64,000 bases of DNA. Source: Myxococcaceae bacterium (GTDB taxonomy: Bacteria > Myxococcota > Myxococcia > Myxococcales > Myxococcaceae). The notes under the pieces are model-generated. The model saw nothing but the letters and a program-made list of their open reading frames with translations, was not told the origin of the DNA and ran no database searches. This document shows positions 34,193 through 42,349 of this stretch, piece by piece (position 1 is the stretch's first letter; every line of letters begins with the position of its first letter). The stretch lies in contig JAEUJQ010000006.1 in NCBI GenBank assembly GCA_016793095.1, forward strand, positions 62,001 to 126,000, given 5' to 3'. A program made the position numbers and the translations under genes.

Positions 34193-35296
34193 TTGAGCGC
34201 TCCCGGCGGCCGCATTCACGCGTTCGACTGGCTCCGCGGCGTCGCGGTGGTGGTGATGATCCAGACCCACGCCCTCGTGCTGCTGCAGAAGGGCCTCGAG
34301 AAGGACGCGCTGTACTCGTGGCTGGTGCGCATCGACGGCCTGGTGGCGCCGTCGTTCATCTTCTCGGCGGGCTTCGCGCTGGCGCTCGTGCAGGTGCGGG
34401 CTGCGCTCGCGTCCCTGGCGAAGGGCGGGGCCGAGGGGCTGGCCGCGCGGAAGGCCCAGGCGCTCAAGACGCTCAAGCGGGTCGGCGAGGTGCTGCTCGT
34501 CGCCTCGATCGTCAACGCGATCTGGTTCCGGGTGTTCCGTGAGCCGAAGTGGCTCCTCCGCATCGACATTCTCCACTGCATCGGGCTCGCGCTGCTCCTC
34601 GTGCTGCCGCTGCTGGTGCTGCTCGCGACCCGCCCGCAGCTGCTGCGCTGGACGATGCTGGGGCTCGCGGCGCTCGTCTTCGGCGCCTCTCCTCTGCTGG
34701 AGGGCGTCACGGGCTTCTGGAGCATCTTCGTCAACACGCGCGTCGGGGCCATCGACGACACCCTGGGCACCACGTTCCCGCTGTTCCCCTGGGCCGGCTA
34801 CGTGTTCCTGGGCGCGTCCTTCGGCGCCACCGTCGCGATGATGAAGCAGGAGCACGAGCTCTGGGGCTGGTGGGCGTTGCTCTGGGGCCTCGGCGTGATC
34901 TTCTGGGTGACGGACGGCTTCTGGCGACAGCTCTACCCGCCCCACAACTTCTGGGTCACCAACCCGGCCAACGCGGCGCAGCGGTGGACGCTGGTGCTGT
35001 CGGTGGTGGCGCTCTTCAGGATCGTCGAGGTCGGCGTGCCTTCGTCGAAGACGTCGAAGCTGGCCGTGCTCGTGGGCACCTTCGGCGCCTCGTCGCTGTC
35101 GGCGTACTTCTTCCACGAGATGCTGCTCTACGAGCACCACGTCGGCGTCTTCACGAAGCTCTTCCGCGAGCGGTGCGACTGGGTGACGTGGTGGCCGGTG
35201 CTGGGCGCGCTCGTGTTCGCGACCTGGGTGTGCGTGAAGCTGTGGGACCGGGTGGATCCCAGGCTCCGCGCGGCGCTGGCGACGAAGCGCACCTGA
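34193..35296 (+). CDS. HGSNAT/DUF1624-like integral membrane protein
   Basis: A 367-residue multipass protein of about ten helices. The N-terminal HAFDWLRGVAVVVMIQTHA matches the first helix of the heparan-alpha-glucosaminide acetyltransferase-like (DUF1624) and acyltransferase-3-like families, which move acyl groups across the membrane. The histidines H9 and H26 in that segment could be relevant. The start appears to be a TTG at 34193, the only in-frame candidate just before the conserved region, which is unusual. The C-terminus is basic and cytoplasmic. Acceptor and donor are unknown; no neighbours suggest a polysaccharide pathway. Confidence 0.78.
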   Translation: MSAPGGRIHAFDWLRGVAVVVMIQTHALVLLQKGLEKDALYSWLVRIDGLVAPSFIFSAGFALALVQVRAALASLAKGGAEGLAARKAQALKTLKRVGEVLLVASIVNAIWFRVFREPKWLLRIDILHCIGLALLLVLPLLVLLATRPQLLRWTMLGLAALVFGASPLLEGVTGFWSIFVNTRVGAIDDTLGTTFPLFPWAGYVFLGASFGATVAMMKQEHELWGWWALLWGLGVIFWVTDGFWRQLYPPHNFWVTNPANAAQRWTLVLSVVALFRIVEVGVPSSKTSKLAVLVGTFGASSLSAYFFHEMLLYEHHVGVFTKLFRERCDWVTWWPVLGALVFATWVCVKLWDRVDPRLRAALATKRT

Positions 35297-35827
35297 CTAC
35301 TTCTTCGGCAGCACCGCCTCGACCTGCTGCTTCACGCTGTCGCTCATCGGCTCGGCCTTCGAAGGCAGGTGCGCCACCACCGTGCCGTCGGCGGCCACGA
35401 GGAACTTGTTGAAGTTCCAGTTCACCTCACCGCCGTTCTTCGGGAGCCCCTGCAGGTACTTGTAGAGCGGGTGCGCGCCGTCGCCCTTCACCGCCACCTT
35501 CGCGAACAGGGGGAAGGTCGTCTTGTACTTGAGCTCGCAGAACTGCTTCACCTCGGCGTTGGTGCCGGGCTCCTGACCGCCGAAGTCGTTCGACGGGAAC
35601 GCGAGCACCTCGAAGCCCTTCGCCTTGTACGCCTGGTACAGCTCCTCGAGGCCCTTGTACTGGGGCGTGTAGCCGCACTGCGACGCGGTGTTGACGATGA
35701 GCAGCGCCTTGCCCTTGTACTGCGCGAGCGAGACGTCCTTGCCGTCGATCGTCTGCACGTTGAGGTCGTAGAGGCTCATGGGCGGGGCTCCGGCGAGGGT
35801 GAGGGACAGCGCGAGCGTCGTGATCAT
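35297..35827 (-). CDS. Glutathione peroxidase, exported
   Basis: A 176-residue thiol peroxidase reducing hydrogen peroxide or lipid peroxides. The peroxidatic Cys51 lies in NTASQCGYTPQY, Gln85 in FPSNDFGGQEPG and Trp near 137 in NWNFNKF. It has cysteine rather than selenocysteine. The N-terminal 16 residues form a short signal-like leader (MITTLALSLTLAGAPP), suggesting export. An internal start at 35779 would give a cytoplasmic form. It lies 33 bases after the pilT-like gene on the same strand and may be transcribed with it, though function is unrelated. Confidence 0.93.
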   Translation of the reverse strand: MITTLALSLTLAGAPPMSLYDLNVQTIDGKDVSLAQYKGKALLIVNTASQCGYTPQYKGLEELYQAYKAKGFEVLAFPSNDFGGQEPGTNAEVKQFCELKYKTTFPLFAKVAVKGDGAHPLYKYLQGLPKNGGEVNWNFNKFLVAADGTVVAHLPSKAEPMSDSVKQQVEAVLPKK

Positions 35828-35860
35828 GGGCGACGAGCTAACGGCCGCCCTCGCGCCGCG

Positions 35861-36928
35861 CTACCCCAGGTTCTTCACGAGCGGCTCGAAGCGCGGCTTG
35901 TTCGTCGCCTTGTGGAACGCGTCTTCGCCCGAGATCCTGCCCTCTTCGGCCAGCTTGAAGAGCACGTCGTCCATCGCCTGCATGCCCATCTGCTTCCCTG
36001 ACTGGATGATGGAGTTGATCATCGGCGTGTTGCCCTCGCGGATGATGTTGGGCAACCCCGGCGTCTTGAGCAGGATCTCGTGCACCGCGAGGCGGCCGCG
36101 GCCGTCAGGGGTGCGGAGCAGGAGCTGCGAGACCACCCCCGCGAGCGACTCGGACAACATGGTGCGCACCTGTTGCTGCTGATCGGTGGGGAAGGCGTCG
36201 ATCACCCGGTCGATCGTCTTGGGCGCGCTGTTCGTGTGCAAGGTGCCGAACACCAGCACGCCCATCTCGGCCGCGGTGATGGCCAACGAGATCGTCTCCA
36301 TGTCGCGCATTTCGCCGACGAGGATGACGCCGGGGTCCTGGCGGATCGCGCTGCGCAGCGCCGCCGCGAAGCTCCTGGTGTCGTTGCCGACCTCGCGCTG
36401 GCTGAGGGTGCACTTCTTGTTCTGGTGCACGAACTCGACGGGGTCCTCGATGGTGACGATGTGCTTCGAGTGCCTCGTGTTGATGAGATCGATGATCGCC
36501 GCCAGCGTGGTGGACTTGCCCGAGCCGGTGGGGCCGGTGACGAGCACCAGGCCCTGCTCGAGATCGGCCAGCCCCGCGAGCGCCGCCGGCGCCTTCAGCT
36601 CTTCGAGCGTGCGGATCTTCTCGGGGATGATGCGGAACACCGCCGCCGCGCCGCGCTCCTGGTTGAAGTAGTTCGCGCGGAAGCGGGCGACCCCTGGCAG
36701 GGCGTAGGCGAAGTCGAGGTCGAGGTTCGACTCGAAGTGCCCCCACTGCTTCTCGTTCGCGAGCTCCTTGAGGTGATCGCGCAGGCTCGCGTCGGTGAAG
36801 GGCTGCCAGCCAGCGACGGGCTTCACCGCGCCGTGCTGGCGCATGTGCGGAGGCATGCCGGAGGCGAGGTGCAGATCGCTGCCGCCGGTGTCTTTGAGCT
36901 GCTTGAAGAGGACGTCGAGTCGGGCCAT
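35861..36928 (-). CDS. PilT-family twitching motility ATPase
   Basis: A 355-residue hexameric ATPase of the PilT/PilU type that powers type IV pilus retraction. The N-terminal PAS-like domain is followed by the Walker A motif GPTGSGKSTT near 132-141, the Asp box (TIEDPVEFVH), Walker B (ILVGEMRD) and the His box (GTLHTNSA). Of full family length. It ends a two-gene set with the larger PilT-like protein just upstream (7-base gap). Whether it is the main PilT or a paralogue cannot be told from the window alone, because no other pil genes are present. Confidence 0.93.
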   Translation of the reverse strand: MARLDVLFKQLKDTGGSDLHLASGMPPHMRQHGAVKPVAGWQPFTDASLRDHLKELANEKQWGHFESNLDLDFAYALPGVARFRANYFNQERGAAAVFRIIPEKIRTLEELKAPAALAGLADLEQGLVLVTGPTGSGKSTTLAAIIDLINTRHSKHIVTIEDPVEFVHQNKKCTLSQREVGNDTRSFAAALRSAIRQDPGVILVGEMRDMETISLAITAAEMGVLVFGTLHTNSAPKTIDRVIDAFPTDQQQQVRTMLSESLAGVVSQLLLRTPDGRGRLAVHEILLKTPGLPNIIREGNTPMINSIIQSGKQMGMQAMDDVLFKLAEEGRISGEDAFHKATNKPRFEPLVKNLG

Positions 36929-36935
36929 GGCGAGC

Positions 36936-38393
36936 TCAGGCGAAGCGCTTGGGGTCTTCTGCGTGGCGGCGGGCCTCGGCCTTCGTCACCTGCCCGCTCT
37001 TCACGAGTTCCAGCAGGCTGTCGTCGAGCAGGCACATGCCGTCGGCGCGCCCCGTCTGCATGATGCTGCGGATCTGGAACGTCTTCTCTTCGCGGATCAG
37101 GTTCGACACCGAGGGCTTCACGTAGAGCACCTCGAGGGCGGGCACGCGCCGGGTGCCGTCGGCGGTGAGGACGAGGCGCTGCGAGACGATCGCGCGCAGC
37201 GACTCCGACACCATCGCGCGAATCTGCGACTGCTGCTTCGGCGGGAACACGTCGAGGATGCGGTTGATGGTGCGGATCGCGTTGTTCGTGTGCAGGGTGC
37301 CCAGCACGAGGTGGCCCGTCTCGGCCGCCGAGATGGCGAGCTGAATCGTCTCGAGATCGCGCAGCTCGCCGATGACAATGATGTCGGGGTCTTCGCGCAG
37401 CGCCGCGCGCAGCGCGTTGGCGAAGCTGTGCGTGTGCTTGCCGGCCTGGCGTTGGTTCACCACGCAGCCCTGCGGCGTGTGCACGTACTCGATCGGATCT
37501 TCGACGGTGATGATGTGATCGTTCCGCGACGCGTTCAGCATGCTCACCAGCGCCGCGAGCGTGGACGACTTGCCGCACCCCGTCGGCCCGGTCACGAGCA
37601 CCATGCCCTGGTGGAAGTCGGTGAGCTTCGACAGGGACGCTGGCAGACCGAGGCTCTCGAGGGTCGGCGGGCTGGGGGGGATGGTGCGGAACACGCCGTC
37701 CCACCCGCGCTGCTGCTTGTAGAAGCTGCAGCGGAAGCGGCCAACGCCCGGCAGCGCGATGGCGAGATCGAGATCCCACGACTCGTCGAGCAGCTTGCGT
37801 TGCTCGGGGTCGAGCGCGTCTTTGAGGATCGACTCCACCTGCTGCGGGTCGAGCACGCCGGTCTTCAGCTCGCGCAAGACGCCGTTGACGCGCATCTGCA
37901 GCGGCGCCCCACCGTGAATGTGCACGTCGCTCGCCTTCGACTCGACGGCCTTGGTGAGGATCTGCTGCAGGGTGGGCAGCCGCCCGCCCCCCATCGAGGG
38001 GCGCGGCCCGACCTGGGGCAACGACGACGCGGACTGGGCGGTTGGGGCGGGCGGTGCGCTGGGCGCTGGAGCGACAGGGGTGGACGTCGCGGGTGCCGGT
38101 GCCGACGCCGCGGGTGCCGGTGCTGGCGCCGCGGGAGCAGCCGGTCGCGCGGGTGAGGCGGCGGGCGCCGGGGCCGCCGGGGCCGCACCGCCCTGCTTCG
38201 CCAGAAACTGGGCCTGCGCCTGCGCGAGCCACTTCGCCTGTTCAGCGGTGATGAACTTCAGCTCCATCAGGATCGCCGACAGCGGCTTCGCCTCGACCGC
38301 CTGTCGCTGCGCCGCCGAGGTGAGCTGCTCCTGGCTGATGAGCTTGTAGTGAACGGCGATTCGCCCCAGCAGCGCGTCTTCTTGACTCTGCAT
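36936..38393 (-). CDS. PilT-like ATPase with additional N-terminal domain
   Basis: A 485-residue ATPase. The N-terminal 65 residues (LGRIAVHYKLISQEQLTSAA) resemble the small helical domain of PilB/GspE-type assembly ATPases. A long Ala/Pro linker (about 70-125) follows, then a complete PilT core. It has the Walker A motif GPTGCGKSST, EDPIEYVHTPQG, the Walker B motif VIGELRDLETI and the His box GTLHTNNA. The fusion of a PilB-type N-domain and a PilT motor through a flexible linker is unusual. It is coupled to the standard-size PilT gene, suggesting a hetero-complex as for PilT and PilU. Confidence 0.9.
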   Translation of the reverse strand: MQSQEDALLGRIAVHYKLISQEQLTSAAQRQAVEAKPLSAILMELKFITAEQAKWLAQAQAQFLAKQGGAAPAAPAPAASPARPAAPAAPAPAPAASAPAPATSTPVAPAPSAPPAPTAQSASSLPQVGPRPSMGGGRLPTLQQILTKAVESKASDVHIHGGAPLQMRVNGVLRELKTGVLDPQQVESILKDALDPEQRKLLDESWDLDLAIALPGVGRFRCSFYKQQRGWDGVFRTIPPSPPTLESLGLPASLSKLTDFHQGMVLVTGPTGCGKSSTLAALVSMLNASRNDHIITVEDPIEYVHTPQGCVVNQRQAGKHTHSFANALRAALREDPDIIVIGELRDLETIQLAISAAETGHLVLGTLHTNNAIRTINRILDVFPPKQQSQIRAMVSESLRAIVSQRLVLTADGTRRVPALEVLYVKPSVSNLIREEKTFQIRSIMQTGRADGMCLLDDSLLELVKSGQVTKAEARRHAEDPKRFA

Positions 38394-38445
38394 TCGACCG
38401 CGCAGCCTAGCCCAGCGCTCGCCATCTCCCGCCGTCTTTCACGGC

Positions 38446-38466
38446 CTTCGCCGGTGACCGGTGAAG
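38446..38466. promoter_or_regulatory. Near-palindrome upstream of divergent genes
   Basis: A 21-base imperfect inverted repeat centred on CCGGTGACCGG, flanked by CTTC and GAAG, lies in the divergent gap between the pilT-like and ABC exporter genes. It could be an operator. No regulator is suggested by the sequence. Confidence 0.35.
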
Positions 38467-38516
38467 AAAGGTGAAGAGGTGTGTGCGGCGGGCGGTTGCT
38501 GGTTAGGTAGGGTTCC

Positions 38517-38732
38517 TGAGACGAAGCCGGAAGTGAGGGCGGAGTCGACGAGGCCAGCGTCCCCTCGTCACCTGAGGCCGAGGAGCGCAGGCCGAACGAA
38601 GGCGAAGTCGAACTGAGAAACACGTGAGACGAAGCCGGAAGTGAGGGCGGAGTCGACGAGGCCAGCGTCCCCTCGTCACCTGAGGCCGAGGAGCGCAGGC
38701 CGAACGAAGGCGAAGTCGAACTGAGAAACACG
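38517..38732. repeat. Perfect 108-bp tandem duplication
   Basis: Two adjacent, base-for-base identical 108-base units (38517-38624 and 38625-38732). Each starts TGAGACGAAGCCGG and ends GAGAAACACG. The second unit ends exactly at the GTG start of the ABC exporter gene. There is no coding support on either strand despite an open minus-strand frame. Confidence 0.93.
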
Positions 38733-40513
38733 TGACACGCGACGAGCGCGACAAGGCAACCCCCAGGGCGAAGCCGCAGGTGACGCTGCGCAGGCTCTAT
38801 TCCCTCGCGTGGCCCGAGCGCGGGCCGCTCGCCCTGGCGACCGTCTTCCTCCTCATCGGCTCCACGGGCTCGCTCGCCTTCCCCAGCGCGGCCGGCCGCC
38901 TCTTCGACGAGGCGCTCAACGTGAAGTCGGGCAAGGTCGATCTCGCGCGGGTGGACTCGTTGGCGCTGGCGCTGGTCGGCATCTTCGCGGTCACCGCGGT
39001 CGCGTCGGCGCTGCGCTTCTTCATCTTCAGCCGCGCCGGCGAGCGCATCGTCAGCCGGTTGCGCGTGCAGCTCTACGAGTCGCTCATGCGGCAGGACACG
39101 GGCTTCTTCGACGGCCAGAAGACGGGCGAGCTCTCGTCACGCCTGTCCTCCGACGCGACGGTGCTGCAGACGACGGTGACGGCGAACATCAGCATGGTGC
39201 TGCGGAACACCGTGCAGGCGCTGGGCGCCGTCTCCATCCTGCTGCTCACCTCTTCGAAGCTGACGCTCATGATGCTCGCGATCGTGCCGCCGGTGGCCCT
39301 GGGGGCCGTCTTCTATGGCCGGCGTGTGCGCAAGCTGGCGAAGGAGAGCCAGGACGCGCTGGCGAAGGCGAGCGAGGTCGCGGTCGAGTCGCTCTCGGGC
39401 ATCCGCACGGTGCGCTCCTTCGCTGCCGAGAAGCTCGAGGTCGCGCGTTACGGGAAGGCCATCGACGGGTCGCTCAAGCTGGCCTTTCGCCGCATCCTGC
39501 TGTCGTCGTCCTTCTTCGGCTTCGCGTCGTTCCTCGCCTTCTCGTCCGGCGCGGCGGTGTTCTGGTACGGCGCGCGCATGGTGGCGCACGGCGAGCTGAC
39601 CGCGGGGGCGCTCCTCACCTTCCTCATGCAGACGATGCAGCTCGCGTTCGGGCTCTCAGCGCTCGCCGAGCTGTGGACCGACGTGCAGCGCGCGGCTGGC
39701 GCCGCCGAGCGGGTCTTCGAGCTGCTGCACCGCACGCCCGCCATCCCCTCGAGCGGAGGCGCCACGCTGCCGGCGGTGAAGGGCGCCGTCACCTTCTCTC
39801 ACGTGCACTTCGCCTATCCGGCGCGGGCCGACGTGAAGGTGCTCGAGGACTTCAACCTGTCACTCGAGCCGGGAGAGATCGTCGCCCTCGTCGGCCCGTC
39901 CGGCGCGGGGAAGTCCACCATCGCGTCGCTGCTGTACCGGCTCTACGATCCGCGCGAGGGCCACCTCGAGCTCGACGGGCGAGCCTACGCCCAGCTCGAC
40001 CCCGAGTGGCTCCGACGGCAGGTCGGCGTCGTCGCCCAGGAGCCCCTGCTCTTCTCGAGCAGCATCGCCGAGAACATCCGCTACGGGCGGCCCGACGCCA
40101 CCGACGCCGAGGTCGAAGACGCCGCGCGGCTCGCCAATGCGCACACGTTCATCTCTGCCTTCCCCGAGGGCTATCGCACGCTCGTCGGCGAGCGCGGCAT
40201 TCAGCTCTCCGGCGGCCAGAAGCAGCGCGTGGCCATCGCGCGGGCGGTGCTGAAGAACCCGCGCCTGCTGATCCTCGACGAGGCCACCAGCGCCCTCGAC
40301 GCCGAGAGCGAGCACCTCGTGCGGGAGGCGCTCGAGCGGCTGATGAAGGGACGGACGACGTTGATCATCGCGCACCGGCTCTCGACCGTGAAAGACGCCC
40401 ATCGCGTCGTGGTGCTCGAGGGCGGCAAGGTGGTGCAGAGCGGCACGCACTCGGGCCTCGTCGAGCAGGACGGCCTGTACCGCCGCCTCGTGGAGCGACA
40501 GTTCGCCGCGTGA
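38732..40513 (+). CDS. ABC exporter (ABCB/MsbA-like, half-size, fused TMD-NBD)
   Basis: A 593-residue half-transporter: about six transmembrane helices in residues 25-310, then the nucleotide-binding domain. The Walker A motif GPSGAGKST starts at 388, the signature LSGGQKQR at 492 and the Walker B LLILDEATSALD at about 512, with the H-loop in IIAHRLST. The family exports lipids, peptides or drugs as a homodimer. The GTG start lies directly at the end of a 108-base repeat and has no clear ribosome binding site. A GTG at 38777, 15 codons in, is an alternative, so the true 5' end is uncertain. Confidence 0.93.
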   Translation: MTRDERDKATPRAKPQVTLRRLYSLAWPERGPLALATVFLLIGSTGSLAFPSAAGRLFDEALNVKSGKVDLARVDSLALALVGIFAVTAVASALRFFIFSRAGERIVSRLRVQLYESLMRQDTGFFDGQKTGELSSRLSSDATVLQTTVTANISMVLRNTVQALGAVSILLLTSSKLTLMMLAIVPPVALGAVFYGRRVRKLAKESQDALAKASEVAVESLSGIRTVRSFAAEKLEVARYGKAIDGSLKLAFRRILLSSSFFGFASFLAFSSGAAVFWYGARMVAHGELTAGALLTFLMQTMQLAFGLSALAELWTDVQRAAGAAERVFELLHRTPAIPSSGGATLPAVKGAVTFSHVHFAYPARADVKVLEDFNLSLEPGEIVALVGPSGAGKSTIASLLYRLYDPREGHLELDGRAYAQLDPEWLRRQVGVVAQEPLLFSSSIAENIRYGRPDATDAEVEDAARLANAHTFISAFPEGYRTLVGERGIQLSGGQKQRVAIARAVLKNPRLLILDEATSALDAESEHLVREALERLMKGRTTLIIAHRLSTVKDAHRVVVLEGGKVVQSGTHSGLVEQDGLYRRLVERQFAA

Positions 40514-40932
40514 ACGCGCTCACGCGTCGAGCCACGACCCGCTCGACGACGAACCCGAGCACCTGACAGTGGGCGCCGTGAAGAGCGGGGCGCTGCAGGC
40601 GCAGCTCCGGGCGAGCGTGCCTCGGCACCGGGCGTCAGCGGCGCAGGGGCGCCCTCCTCGAGCCCGCGGGGCCGACTGGCTGCGCGAGGATCGTCAGTGC
40701 CCGTCGAGCGGCTGCACCCGCGGGGCCGACTGGCTGCGAGAGGGATCATCAGCGCCCGTCGAGCGGCTGCACCCGCGGGGCCGACTGGCTGCGCGCTCGT
40801 CGAGCGGCTGCACCCACGGGACCGGCTGGCTGCGCGAGGATCGTCAGCGCCCGCAGTTCCTCGACGGCACCTGGGACCGGAGGGAACCGGTGCTCCGACG
40901 CGAGGACAGGGCGGGTGCTGCGAGAGGGATCG
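40514..40932. other. Convergent intergenic region with minisatellite
   Basis: About 419 bases between the ABC exporter and hpt, mostly taken up by the 54/55-base repeat at 40660-40855. No gene seen on either strand. Confidence 0.5.
40660..40855. repeat. 54/55-bp degenerate tandem repeat derived from the hpt 3' end
   Basis: Four copies with GGCCGACTGGCTGCG(C/A)GAG followed by GATCGTCAGCGCCCGTCGAG; spacings of the shared motif are 54, 55 and 41 bases. The second half matches the last codons and stop codon of hpt (40921-40950), whose own upstream flank is GCTGCGAGAGGGATCG. Confidence 0.82.
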
Positions 40933-41262
40933 TCAGCGCCCGTCGAGCGCCGTGAGCACGCGCCGCAGCTCCTCCTCGAGCCGCGACAGGAGCGTGGTGA
41001 CCTTCGAGAGCTCGTTCGCGCTGCCGGCCTGCTCGAGCTCCTTCGCAAGCTCGGTCGCCCCCTTCGCGGCGAGGCTCAGCAACGCGCCCTTCAGCCGGTG
41101 CGCCGTGCGCTTGATGGCTGGCCCGTCGTTGGCCCGCACCGCGGCCTGCACGTCACCGAGCAGGGCCGGGGCTTCCCGGCGGAAGAGGCCGACGATCTCG
41201 GTCACCAGCCCGTCGTCCCCTGCGCAGTTCTCGCTCAGCGCCTTCCAGTCGATGGGTTCCAC
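40933..41262 (-). CDS. Histidine phosphotransfer (Hpt) protein
   Basis: A 109-residue single Hpt domain. The phosphorylatable His55 sits in TAHRLKGALLSLAAKG, and the flanking helices (GLVTEIVGLFRREAPALLGDV, ELAKELEQAG) fit the four-helix bundle. It shuttles phosphoryl groups between hybrid kinases and response regulators. The GTG at 41262 precedes the first domain residues (VEPIDWKALSEN); the frame is open far upstream without domain support. No kinase is adjacent. It is divergent from a cNMP-DUF1003 gene. Its 3' end, including the stop codon, is the source of the neighbouring repeat array. Confidence 0.82.
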   Translation of the reverse strand: MEPIDWKALSENCAGDDGLVTEIVGLFRREAPALLGDVQAAVRANDGPAIKRTAHRLKGALLSLAAKGATELAKELEQAGSANELSKVTTLLSRLEEELRRVLTALDGR

Positions 41263-41356
41263 CAGGCCGGTTATCGCACAGCGCGCGGGGCCGGCCACCG
41301 TCAACGTGTAGCCACTCCCATGACCCGGGCTGAAACGTGCTAGGTCGCGCGGTCGC

Positions 41357-42250
41357 ATGCCCGCCGACACCGCGCTGCTCGCCAGCGTTCCCCTCTTCGA
41401 GCGCCTCGACGAAGAAGAGCGCACCCTGCTCGCGGCGCAGCTCGACGACGTGTCCTTCGAGGCGGGCCAGGTCGTCTTCAAGCGCGGGGACCCGGGCGGC
41501 TCGATCTTCATCGTGGTGTCGGGCTCGGTGGAGATCTTCGTCGAAGACACTGTCGGTCAGCGGGTGGTGTTCGAGACCGCGAAGGCCGGCGACTTCTTCG
41601 GCGAGCTCTCGCTGCTCGACGGCGACCCCCGCAGCGCCTCGTCGGTGGCGCTCGAGACGACGCGCGCGGTGCGCCTCGATCGCAACGACCTCGAGCTGCT
41701 CTTCAAGCGCCACCCCACCGCCGCGATGGACGTGCTGGCCGTCATCGGGAAGCGGCTGCGCGAGGCCGACCGCCTCATCGGCAGCCGCCCCAGCTACAGC
41801 CCCAACCAGGCCGTCGAAGGCAAGCTCACGCCCGTCCAGCGCATCGCCGACGCCGCGGCCGCCTTCTCGGGCAGCATCAGCTTCCTCGTGGTGCACATGC
41901 TCTGGTTCGGCGTGTGGATCGCGGTGAACCTCGACCTCGTCTCGTCGGTGCACGCCTTCGATCCGTTCCCCTTCGGCCTGCTCACGATGGTCGTCTCACT
42001 CGAGGCGATCTTCCTGTCGTGCATGGTGCTCATCAGCCAGAACCGCCAGGCCGCGAAGGAGCGGATCCGCTCCGACGTCGAGTACGACGCGAACATCCGC
42101 GCGGGGCTCGAGGTCACCCAGCTGCACGTGAAGGTCGACGCCCTCTACGAGCAGACGCTGGCCCGTCTCGCCGCCGTGGAGAAACGCCTGGCGGCGCCCG
42201 CGCCTCCGCCGCCCCTGCCCCCGCCTCCAGTCGGCCCGGGGCCTTCCTGA
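41357..42250 (+). CDS. cNMP-binding domain fused to DUF1003 membrane domain
   Basis: A 297-residue protein. The N-terminal cNMP-binding domain (about 8-130) has FKRGDPGGSIFIVVSGSVEIF and GELSLLDGDPRSAS. The rest matches the DUF1003 family, with two transmembrane helices (SISFLVVHMLWFGVWIAV and FGLLTMVVSLEAIFLSCMVLI) and SQNRQAAKERIRSDVEYDANIRAG. A short Pro-rich tail ends the protein. Fusion of a cyclic-nucleotide sensor to DUF1003 occurs in several proteobacteria; the function of DUF1003 is unknown. Perhaps a membrane protein gated or tethered by a nucleotide. Confidence 0.88.
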   Translation: MPADTALLASVPLFERLDEEERTLLAAQLDDVSFEAGQVVFKRGDPGGSIFIVVSGSVEIFVEDTVGQRVVFETAKAGDFFGELSLLDGDPRSASSVALETTRAVRLDRNDLELLFKRHPTAAMDVLAVIGKRLREADRLIGSRPSYSPNQAVEGKLTPVQRIADAAAAFSGSISFLVVHMLWFGVWIAVNLDLVSSVHAFDPFPFGLLTMVVSLEAIFLSCMVLISQNRQAAKERIRSDVEYDANIRAGLEVTQLHVKVDALYEQTLARLAAVEKRLAAPAPPPPLPPPPVGPGPS

Positions 42251-42349
42251 GTTGATTCAAGCGGTTGCGGAAACCGGACGAGGGACTGTCACAAGCTCCG
42301 TGGGTGGTCGCGTTGAGGTCCATGAACCCCTCGCCGAAAGGACCCACAC

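Noticed and set aside
38267-38731. A Ser-rich minus-strand ORF spanning the 108-bp repeat
   Set aside because: No start signal, no domain, and its repeat comes only from the tandem DNA duplication; judged non-coding.
40569-40955. A plus-strand ORF with repeated GADWLRED segments
   Set aside because: Frame and repeats are produced by the minisatellite; no ribosome binding site and frame changes between copies.
42251-42349. A GGAAACC...TGTC pair upstream of the VIT/VWA gene resembling an ECF promoter
   Set aside because: The spacing is only about 11-12 bases rather than the usual 16-17, so I do not annotate it.
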